Assembly (NCBI GenBank): GCA_003523545.1
Contig: DQAM01000308.1
Coordinates: forward strand, 1 to 5,805
DNA from: Dysgonomonas sp.
Lineage (GTDB): Bacteria; Bacteroidota; Bacteroidia; Bacteroidales; Dysgonomonadaceae
Direction: 5' to 3'
Length of the DNA stretch: 5,805 nucleotides
The position numbers and the translations under genes are program-made. The notes under the pieces were generated by a model. It was given only the letters and a program-made list of their open reading frames with translations. It had not been told where the DNA came from and did not search any database. Shown one piece after another: positions 1 to 5,805 of the stretch. Each line of letters opens with the position of its first letter. The first letter of the stretch is position 1.

Positions 1-1511
1 ATCTCGTCGGGCCAGGGAACTTCCTTGCCGGTATTTTTTAATGACGGGCGTTGAGCGCCGGAGTTTCTTAAATATTCACCTAAATCTTTAGCAAGTTGTT
101 TTACTAATTCAGGGTGCCGGAAGGCTAAATTATTCTTTTCACCTATATCATTGGAAATATTAAATAGTTCGAAATGCTGATCTTCATAATAATATATGAG
201 TTTGTAATCGTTCTGCCGGATAGTACAGGTTGCTCCGATCCCCGGACCAGTGGGTCCCCAGTTGTTAGGAAAATTCCAGAATAACGACCTGTTTTCCGAA
301 GGATCATCCTTACCTGTTAATAAGGGTACGAAACTTTTTCCGTCGATATGTTGTACTGTATTCCTTTCGTGGATTTGCGCCATATCTAGTATAGCCGGGA
401 AAAAATCTTCTATGATTATATATTTATCACAAATACTTCCCGGATTTACGGTTCCTGGCCATTTTACGATCATAGGTTCTCTTATTCCTCCTTCATATGC
501 CGACCCTTTACCGCTGTTGAGCGGGAAGTTCTGAACATGTAAATCACCGGCGCGGCTGCTTGCAGCCAGCCCTCCGTTGTCCGACATAAAAAGCAGGATG
601 GTATTGTCGGCTAATCCGTTATTTTCCAGATAATTCATGATATCGCCCAGGCTTTTGTCCATACCTTCTATTAATGCTGCATAAGCAGCTTCCTGTTCCG
701 GCAGTCCTTTGTCTAAGTATTTTTCATAAAACCGGTTATCTTTATCCAAAGGGATGTGGATGGCATAATGCGCCATATAAAGAAAAAAAGGTTTCCCGTT
801 ATTTTTTACCTTGTCTAAAGCCGAACAGGCTTCGCGTGTAAGCGCTTCGGTTACAAAGATATCCTGTCCGTGGTACTTTTCTAGTCCGGGTACACCCCAG
901 GGAGGAGTGTGTTCTCCTATAGAGTTGCCGAAGTTTTTTTCTCCCAGATAACTACCCAACCCTCCGGCGGCATGTCCGGCTATATTGACGTCAAATCCGA
1001 GGTTGAGCGGATTCTCTCCCGGAGTACCGATTGCTCCGAAATGAGCCTTCCCGCAATGGATAGTATAATATCCGTTATCTTTCAGGATTTGGGGCAGGGG
1101 AGTAGCATATACCGTTCTTTCTATTCCAGGGAAAGGAGAGAGTCCGTTTACATTCCATGCAGGATAAGATAATGTCTTGTCTTCAGCATCTACCGACTGG
1201 TTCTTGTGCAATGTCCAGTTCGTTACCTTATGCCGCGCGGCATTCATTCCTGTAAGGAGGCTTACCCTCGATGGAGAGCTTACGCTCGAAGCATAGGCCT
1301 GTGTAAACTTCATCCCTTCGGATGCCAGCCGTTCCATATGGGGAGTTTCGTATATTTTATTATATGGAGTTTCTTCTGTCCAGAATGGTACGGATGTGTC
1401 CTGCCATCCCATGTCATCCACTAAGAATAATATGATATTCGGAGCTTTCTGGCCAAAAGCAGGACCGGCAATTAGTGTAGAATATAATAACAGGTGAAAC
1501 TTTTTTCTCAT
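1..1511 (-). CDS. Exported S1-family sulfatase, serine type (C-terminus cut by window edge)
   Basis: This is a formylglycine-dependent sulfatase that would hydrolyse sulfate esters on a glycan in the periplasm. The frame is open for 503 codons from ATG at 1511 to the left edge; family members are usually about 500-550 residues, so little is missing. Residues 1-20 form a signal peptide (basic RKK, hydrophobic core, likely cleavage AFG-Q). Visible family features are the metal-binding aspartates in LVDDMGW (D32, D33), the sulfatase signature SSPSR at 78-82 followed by VSLLTG, GKAHFG (K155, H157), H252 in AIHIP, MSDNGG (D311, N312) and K335 before EGGIREP. Ser78 is the residue expected to become formylglycine, so a radical-SAM maturase (anSME) would be required. 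The gene follows the GH109 gene on the same strand after a 146-base gap holding a terminator and its own promoter. There is no purine-rich ribosome site. The family call is firm; the sulfated sugar and SulfAtlas subfamily are not determined. Confidence 0.95.
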   Translation of the reverse strand, partial: MRKKFHLLLYSTLIAGPAFGQKAPNIILFLVDDMGWQDTSVPFWTEETPYNKIYETPHMERLASEGMKFTQAYASSVSSPSRVSLLTGMNAARHKVTNWTLHKNQSVDAEDKTLSYPAWNVNGLSPFPGIERTVYATPLPQILKDNGYYTIHCGKAHFGAIGTPGENPLNLGFDVNIAGHAAGGLGSYLGEKNFGNSIGEHTPPWGVPGLEKYHGQDIFVTEALTREACSALDKVKNNGKPFFLYMAHYAIHIPLDKDNRFYEKYLDKGLPEQEAAYAALIEGMDKSLGDIMNYLENNGLADNTILLFMSDNGGLAASSRAGDLHVQNFPLNSGKGSAYEGGIREPMIVKWPGTVNPGSICDKYIIIEDFFPAILDMAQIHERNTVQHIDGKSFVPLLTGKDDPSENRSLFWNFPNNWGPTGPGIGATCTIRQNDYKLIYYYEDQHFELFNISNDIGEKNNLAFRHPELVKQLAKDLGEYLRNSGAQRPSLKNTGKEVPWPDE

Positions 1512-1563
1512 GTCATATTGTATAAAATTAAGGTTGATATTCCAGGAGGTTGGATACTTCAGG

Positions 1564-1571
1564 CAAATATA
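1564..1571 (-). promoter_or_regulatory. Candidate promoter -7 element for the sulfatase gene
   Basis: Read on the minus strand this is TATATTTG, an exact match to the Bacteroidota -7 consensus TAnnTTTG. It would start transcription near 1559 and leave a leader of about 47 bases before the ATG at 1511. The expected -33 TTTG position, about 20 bases upstream, falls on TTTT inside the U-tract of the preceding terminator, a three-of-four match. Position and consensus are seen in the sequence; activity is inferred. Confidence 0.5.
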
Positions 1572-1590
1572 CTATAATTCGTCTAACTTA

Positions 1591-1637
1591 AAAAAAGAAT
1601 ACGAATTACTGATTAATTATGACCAGTAATTCGTATT
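1591..1637 (-). terminator. Intrinsic terminator of the GH109 gene
   Basis: A perfect 14-base inverted repeat (arms 1598-1611 and 1624-1637, loop of 12 bases) lies 20 bases past the GH109 stop codon. On the minus strand the second arm is followed by one C and then six T, the layout of a rho-independent terminator. The plus strand has no matching T-run after the hairpin, so it looks one-directional. The stem is AT-rich (5 of 14 pairs are G-C) but long and without mismatch. Confidence 0.85.
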
Positions 1638-1657
1638 TAAAAATTAGTATATCAGTT

Positions 1658-3058
1658 CTATTCAGCAAATTTAAGTCTATTCAATTTATTCCATGCGCCA
1701 CGAGTGAAGTCGGGAATCTCGACAGGAGCCCCGTTGTTTTTGACTGATAGTTCTGTCAGTTCTACAAGTGACGACCATTCTGCCGCATCGTATACATCCT
1801 GGTCGAGAGGAAGCCCCTTGCGCAGACAATAAACCAATCTGTAATCCATGATGTAGTCCATGCCGCCATGAGCCACTGCGCCTAATTTAGCCGCCTGCTC
1901 CCCGGCTTCTTTATAAAACGGATGTTCATACGCATTCAATATCGAATCCATCTGCGGTTTAGATAATGCATCGTGTGCGTTCGGGTCGAGGGCGATCTGC
2001 TCGACAGGATATTTCTGTGCAAAACCTTTGGTTCCGCTTACAAGATGTATCCTGCTGTAAGGGCGCGGGCTTGTAATATCATGCTGAACCATGATAGTCT
2101 TTCCTTTTTGAGTTTTTATCATAGTGACATTCATATCTCCTAATCCATAACTTTGTTTTGCCTGAGGAGAATTATCGCCGAATTTTTCTTTTGCATATTC
2201 TGTTATACCGAATTGGTCCGACGACATAGAGATTAGATAATCCATTTTATCACCTCTATGTATATTCAATATCTGGCAGACGGGACCTAATCCGTGGGTA
2301 GGATAAGGATTACCCTGATGTTCTGCATTGTATTTCATCCTCCAGTTTTTGATGTAATCGTCGGGATATCCCGTCAAGTCCGATGAGTTTTTCAGCATTC
2401 TTTCATTGGAATTTGTCGGTCTCAGGTCGTGGATATATGCTCCTTCAGTATGTACTATCTCACCGAACACTCCTTGCTGAGCCATATTAAGGGTAGCAAG
2501 TTCGAAGCGGTCATAACAACAGTTTTCCAGCATCATGCAGTGCCTGCGTGTCTTTTCGGCAGTATCTACAAGTTCCCAGCATTCGGCTATAGAGACAGCT
2601 GCGGGAACTTCTATGGCGGCATGTTTCCCGTGGTTCATGGCATATACGGCAATCGGCGTATGCGAAAGCCAGTCGGTACAGATATATATCAGGTCGACTT
2701 CATTGCCTGCACACAACTCCTGCCATCCCTTTTCTCCTGTATATTCCTTTGCTTTTGGGTGATTGCCGTTAGTTATAATTTCTTGCGTCTTATTCAGGTT
2801 ATCCTGGTCGAAATCGCAGATGGCACTTATTTGCGCTCCTTCGATGGATACAAAACGGCTTACGGCGGCACGCCCCCTTCCGCCCAGTCCGATAAATCCT
2901 ACGCGTACGGTTTCCAACGGTTCGCACCGGAGTTGCAAAACATCCGTCTGGCCTTCGGAACGTGGCGGAACTTCGGTGCGTATAATCTTTGTTTCCTGCC
3001 GGGAACCACATCCGTACAACAGAAGGGTAAAGAATGATAATAATAAAATATTTTTCAT
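1658..3058 (-). CDS. Glycoside hydrolase family 109 lipoprotein (probable alpha-N-acetylgalactosaminidase)
   Basis: This complete 466-residue protein has the Gfo/Idh/MocA oxidoreductase fold and the GH109 signatures. GH109 enzymes keep NAD tightly bound and cleave terminal alpha-GalNAc by a transient oxidation and elimination mechanism. Residues 1-17 are a lipoprotein signal with lipobox LYGC (Cys17), so it should be membrane anchored; no acidic surface-export tag is visible after the Cys, so a periplasmic site is likely. The nucleotide-binding loop is GLGGRGR (57-63), then EVPAA (150-154), MLENCCYD (176-183), GAYIHDL (206-212), NWR (238-240) and NPYPTHGLGP (250-259). By motif alignment from memory with the Elizabethkingia enzyme, E178, Y208, H210, R240, Y252, H255 and Y334 match its active-site set, so it should be active. 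The start at 3058 gives an immediate lipoprotein signal. It is divergent from the sensor gene at 3381. A sugar dehydrogenase role is possible but less likely. Confidence 0.93.
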   Translation of the reverse strand: MKNILLLSFFTLLLYGCGSRQETKIIRTEVPPRSEGQTDVLQLRCEPLETVRVGFIGLGGRGRAAVSRFVSIEGAQISAICDFDQDNLNKTQEIITNGNHPKAKEYTGEKGWQELCAGNEVDLIYICTDWLSHTPIAVYAMNHGKHAAIEVPAAVSIAECWELVDTAEKTRRHCMMLENCCYDRFELATLNMAQQGVFGEIVHTEGAYIHDLRPTNSNERMLKNSSDLTGYPDDYIKNWRMKYNAEHQGNPYPTHGLGPVCQILNIHRGDKMDYLISMSSDQFGITEYAKEKFGDNSPQAKQSYGLGDMNVTMIKTQKGKTIMVQHDITSPRPYSRIHLVSGTKGFAQKYPVEQIALDPNAHDALSKPQMDSILNAYEHPFYKEAGEQAAKLGAVAHGGMDYIMDYRLVYCLRKGLPLDQDVYDAAEWSSLVELTELSVKNNGAPVEIPDFTRGAWNKLNRLKFAE

Positions 3059-3126
3059 CTTTATATAATTTAATTATTGGTCTTGAGAATTAAGTACAAT
3101 ACTTGCACTTTTGGTTATTCGCTGAT

Positions 3127-3134
3127 CAAAAATA
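3127..3134 (-). promoter_or_regulatory. Candidate promoter -7 element for the GH109 gene
   Basis: On the minus strand this reads TATTTTTG, an exact match to TAnnTTTG. A start near 3122 would give a leader of about 60 bases. No TTTG is found at the expected -33 distance (minus-strand bases near 3151-3160 are ACATACACAC), so if real it may need an activator, which would fit control by the neighbouring sensor. Such a short match in AT-rich DNA can also arise by chance. Confidence 0.35.
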
Positions 3135-3146
3135 CCGAATAGGTAT
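3132..3146. repeat. Short inverted repeat overlapping the GH109 promoter candidate
   Basis: ATACC (3132-3136) and GGTAT (3142-3146) are perfect inverted copies separated by GAATA. The left arm overlaps the -7 candidate at 3127-3134, so it could be a small operator. Five-base arms are short enough to be chance. Confidence 0.25.
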
Positions 3147-3243
3147 GCTTGTGTGTATGTACCTCTGTTTAAAAAGGGTATAATGAATGTTTGATGCGGA
3201 TTGGAATAGGTTAAAATGAACAAATGGATATGTAGTCTGAACA

Positions 3244-3261
3244 ATTTTGTATATTTTGTAA
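3244..3261. repeat. Tandem 9-base direct repeat upstream of the sensor gene
   Basis: ATTTTGTAT (3244-3252) is followed directly by ATTTTGTAA (3253-3261), two copies differing only in the last base. It lies about 120 bases before the sensor ATG in the divergent spacer. It could be a paired binding site; low-complexity AT-rich sequence could also explain it. Confidence 0.4.
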
Positions 3262-3284
3262 TCAGATTGTATGGATACATATAC

Positions 3285-3292
3285 TATCTTTA
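3285..3292 (+). promoter_or_regulatory. Weak candidate promoter -7 element for the sensor gene
   Basis: TATCTTTA matches TAnnTTTG except at the last base and would give a leader of roughly 80 bases before the ATG at 3381. The nearest upstream TTTG (3255-3258) is 26 bases away, longer than the usual gap of about 20, so the call is weak. Confidence 0.2.
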
Positions 3293-3380
3293 CTACGAAG
3301 ATATTTTTAGAAATCTATAACCGGGAAAAGAATACCATTCTATATTGTCGTTCTCCTTTGGGAATATAATACTGCATACC

Positions 3381-5805
3381 ATGAAACACATTTATACAAT
3401 AATATTCCTGTTTTTAGTGATATTTGTGCCATTACAGGCAGATGATGTAATCAGGAATTATATCCATATCAGTAAAAGCGAAGGCCTTGCCAATAATAAT
3501 GTATCCGTTATCGGTGACGATATTTACGGCCGTATATGGATAGGCTCTACAAACGGCCTGAATATATATGACAGCAACCACCTGAAAAATGTAGAGGGTT
3601 ATTCGGGACTGCACATCTTCTCTTTGTATGATACCGGAAAAGAAATGCTGATAGGTACTTCCGATTTTCTCGAAGCATATAATTATGAAACCGGGGTTTA
3701 TAACAGGGTCAGGTATAATGGTAACGAACTGGCGTATGCTTTGTCGGTCTGTAATTATCAGGGAGATATTATCATAGTGGCTAACGGAAGTACTTATCTG
3801 TATGAAAACGATTCGGTCAGCGTTCTCAAAAGCAATGTTCCTTATATCTACCTGAGCAGTGACAAGTTTGGTGTACTGTGGGGCATCAACAATACAAATA
3901 CAGTTTATAAGCTAAATGAAAGTTTTGAGATTGTAAACACCTACCGTCTTGAAAAATCGGATTACTCTTCATTGAAAGGGGTATGTCTCTTCCCCGATTC
4001 CAAAGGATGTGTATGGGTGGGAACTGTAAAAGACGGATTGTACAGGTACAACCGGGTTACTGACGATTTTTACAAGGAAGATTTAGTGTCTATGTATAAT
4101 ATCCGCGAGATAGACAATATAGTGAGCATAAATGAGGATAAATACGACCGCTTGTGGATAGGACACGATAACAAAGTTTCGATATATGACTACAACAATA
4201 ATTTCTTCAAGAGTTATATGTTTGAGAACAGCTATAATATAACCCTCAATACTACAGTAACGAAAATACACCGGACGAAAGATAATTATATGACTCTGGG
4301 GTCGTTCTTTACCGGTTTTTTCTATGTAAAGGAGCTCGACTCCAATATGAAATTTTATAACGTAGCCGGGGAAAGAAAGGAATCGGGGGGAGTTACGGCT
4401 AACGGCATAGTTAAAGATGCGCAGGGAAGGATATGGGTAGGGACGAATTGCATGGGAATAAGCCAGCTGGATAAAGATGGCAGGAATATCCGGCAATGGA
4501 CATCCGCCAATTCGGGTATAAACAGCGACATAATTGCGATGGAAATCGATTATGAAGGCAATATCTGGGGAGGATCGCGTTCGAACGGGTTGTACCGGAT
4601 CCGTAAAAACGGGGCGGTATCGCATTTTATGAGCCGTCCGGATAATGAAGGCTCTCTTTCGGATAATTCGATATTGGCGCTTCGTTCGATAAACGAAGAC
4701 AGTCTGGTTGTGGCATCCAATGGTGGAATCGATATTTATCTGCATAAAACCAATACATTCTCGAATATCAAACGTGCGGGGATACAGGAATTTGCTTTCT
4801 GTGATATACTTACATACCAAAATAAGGTTTACCTGGTCAACTTCAACTCGATTTATTGTTTCGACAGATCTACCGGCTCGGTCGAAGAATATTCTTTTAT
4901 CGAAAATAATGTGTATTTCTACTCTGCTTATATGGATAAAGAAGGAAGATGCTGGCTGGGAACGTCGCGGGGTGAGATTTTCACTCTTGAAGGAGGAAAA
5001 CTCGTTCCTTATATTTCAGACCGGAAATTGATAGACAGCGGAGTAGCGGGGATTGAAGGCGATGTAGACGGTAATATCTGGATTACGTCAGGTAACAGCC
5101 TGCTGAGGGTGACACCCGATAAAAAAATCCGTAAGTTCAATATATCATGGGGATTAGGTACAAAAGAATTTACAGCCCGGTCGAGTTACGTGGACAAAGA
5201 CGGAATCCTCTTCTTCGGTTCATCCAACGGGCTTTTCAGTTTCGACCCGAAGGCGGTAGATGCTCAGGAAAGCCGGAATCCTGCTCTGTTCATTTCCGAT
5301 TTTAAAATACTCAACAGTTCGGTGAAAGCGCAGGAAGGGGGAGTCCTTGAAAAACATATCAATAATACGGATAAACTCGTACTCAATAATAACCAGAACT
5401 TTATTTCGTTTGATGTAACTCGTATCGATTACAACAGCAGTTACCTGAAACCGTATAAATGTGTCTACCAGCTTGAAAACTTCGACAAAAATTGGTATGA
5501 GGTAAATCCCGGTTCGAATGAAATTTCCTTTACGGGGCTTACTACCGGTAAATATGTGCTTCATATACAATTGGTAGCCGACAATGGGGAGATTCTGGAT
5601 GCGAAGAATATAGACATACAGGTAAAGCCTCCGTTTTGGCTCAACCCGTTTATGATTTTGGCTTATTTTGTGGTCCTAGCATTAATCGGTTGGGTGATAA
5701 GTATATTTTTCAGAAAACAGAGGCTGGCGAAAAAACTCGTCAAACAGGCAAAAGCCGAAAAAGAAGAAGTGAATAAACTGAATGCGCTGAAACTCGATTT
5801 CTTTA
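3381..5805 (+). CDS. Propeller-sensor histidine kinase, probable hybrid two-component regulator (C-terminus cut by window edge)
   Basis: This is a transmembrane sensor for a periplasmic ligand, probably an oligosaccharide, and likely controls the adjacent enzyme genes. The frame is open for 808 codons from ATG 3381 to the right edge. Residues 1-20 form a signal peptide (likely cleavage LQA-DD). From about 25 to 670 there are repeated Reg_prop propeller blades of the G-x-(I/V/L)-W-x-G-(T/S) type, with tryptophans at 53, 212, 259, 352, 396, 525 and 567, a Trp-less copy at 608-616, and degenerate copies near 167 and 441-453. A Y_Y_Y domain spans about 680-750 (YNSSYLKPYK, W705, LTTGKY). One membrane helix lies at 757-777, followed by a charged Lys/Glu coiled-coil linker and the first residues of HisKA (LKLDFF, 803-808). 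Family members are commonly 1300-1400 residues, with HATPase, receiver and AraC-type DNA-binding domains; those would lie beyond the window, so whether it is hybrid is inferred. No Shine-Dalgarno precedes the start. Confidence 0.93.
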   Translation, partial: MKHIYTIIFLFLVIFVPLQADDVIRNYIHISKSEGLANNNVSVIGDDIYGRIWIGSTNGLNIYDSNHLKNVEGYSGLHIFSLYDTGKEMLIGTSDFLEAYNYETGVYNRVRYNGNELAYALSVCNYQGDIIIVANGSTYLYENDSVSVLKSNVPYIYLSSDKFGVLWGINNTNTVYKLNESFEIVNTYRLEKSDYSSLKGVCLFPDSKGCVWVGTVKDGLYRYNRVTDDFYKEDLVSMYNIREIDNIVSINEDKYDRLWIGHDNKVSIYDYNNNFFKSYMFENSYNITLNTTVTKIHRTKDNYMTLGSFFTGFFYVKELDSNMKFYNVAGERKESGGVTANGIVKDAQGRIWVGTNCMGISQLDKDGRNIRQWTSANSGINSDIIAMEIDYEGNIWGGSRSNGLYRIRKNGAVSHFMSRPDNEGSLSDNSILALRSINEDSLVVASNGGIDIYLHKTNTFSNIKRAGIQEFAFCDILTYQNKVYLVNFNSIYCFDRSTGSVEEYSFIENNVYFYSAYMDKEGRCWLGTSRGEIFTLEGGKLVPYISDRKLIDSGVAGIEGDVDGNIWITSGNSLLRVTPDKKIRKFNISWGLGTKEFTARSSYVDKDGILFFGSSNGLFSFDPKAVDAQESRNPALFISDFKILNSSVKAQEGGVLEKHINNTDKLVLNNNQNFISFDVTRIDYNSSYLKPYKCVYQLENFDKNWYEVNPGSNEISFTGLTTGKYVLHIQLVADNGEILDAKNIDIQVKPPFWLNPFMILAYFVVLALIGWVISIFFRKQRLAKKLVKQAKAEKEEVNKLNALKLDFF

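Larger units (their letters stand above)
3059..3380. other. Divergent intergenic region between the GH109 and sensor genes
   Basis: These 322 bases separate two divergently read genes and must hold both promoters and any operator. I see a TAnnTTTG match facing the GH109 gene (3127-3134), a near match facing the sensor gene (3285-3292), a short inverted repeat (3132-3146) and a tandem 9-base repeat (3244-3261). No RNA gene, terminator hairpin or convincing small protein is visible. A 68-codon open frame on the minus strand at 3074-3280 has no recognisable domain or ribosome site and I do not annotate it. Confidence 0.8.

Noticed and set aside
250..1424. Plus-strand open frames of 72-94 codons opposite the sulfatase
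   Set aside because: They are shadows of the sulfatase frame, which is continuous from 1511 to the window edge and carries all the catalytic motifs.
1544..1550. AGGAGGT on the plus strand as a ribosome binding site for a plus-strand gene
   Set aside because: No plus-strand start codon with an open frame follows at a useful distance.
1598..1637. The hairpin as a mobile-element end or attachment site
   Set aside because: Its position just past a stop codon and the T-run on one side fit a terminator; there is no transposase, target duplication or second copy in the window.
2429..3037. A 202-codon open frame on the plus strand, antisense to the GH109 gene
   Set aside because: It lies wholly within the GH109 gene, whose active-site motifs are intact, and its translation has no family features.
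1658..3058. Reading the GH109 gene as an ordinary sugar dehydrogenase of the Gfo/Idh/MocA family
   Set aside because: The lipoprotein signal puts it outside the cytoplasm, and the EVPAA, MLENCCY and NPYPTHGLGP motifs are those of GH109.
3074..3280. A 68-codon minus-strand open frame in the divergent spacer
   Set aside because: It has no domain, no signal peptide pattern and no ribosome site, and it covers the GH109 promoter candidate; AT-rich non-coding sequence explains it better.
4083..4820. A 245-codon open frame on the minus strand, antisense to the sensor gene
   Set aside because: The plus-strand frame here is clearly coding, with propeller blades in register; the antisense product has no recognisable domain, signal or ribosome site and is a codon-bias shadow.

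Overview
The window looks like part of a glycan-utilisation locus from a Bacteroidota bacterium, most likely of the order Bacteroidales. Three things point there. The sensor protein has the two-component propeller / Y_Y_Y / membrane-segment / HisKA layout typical of that phylum. The starts lack purine-rich Shine-Dalgarno sequences. The intergenic regions carry exact or near matches to the Bacteroidota -7 promoter element TAnnTTTG. The DNA is moderately AT-rich. The genus cannot be fixed from this window.

Layout from left to right. Positions 1-1511 (minus) hold an exported type I (S1) sulfatase that runs off the left edge with its last few residues missing. Positions 1512-1657 hold a strong intrinsic terminator for the next gene and a promoter for the sulfatase. 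Positions 1658-3058 (minus) hold a complete lipoprotein of glycoside hydrolase family 109, the NAD-dependent alpha-N-acetylgalactosaminidase type. Positions 3059-3380 are a divergent intergenic region with candidate promoters and small repeats. Positions 3381-5805 (plus) hold the sensor half of a large histidine kinase, probably a hybrid two-component system regulator, cut by the right edge just as the HisKA domain begins.

The two minus-strand genes code for secreted enzymes. One would remove sulfate esters and the other would release alpha-linked GalNAc, so a plausible substrate is a sulfated, GalNAc-containing glycan such as mucin-type O-glycan. The sensor is divergently placed next to them and probably detects a periplasmic breakdown product and controls the locus. 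The coupling and the substrate are inferred from gene content. No SusC/SusD pair, anaerobic sulfatase-maturating enzyme or DNA-binding domain is inside the window. All three proteins belong to known families. I found no CRISPR array, RNA gene, mobile element or clear sign of an undescribed system.
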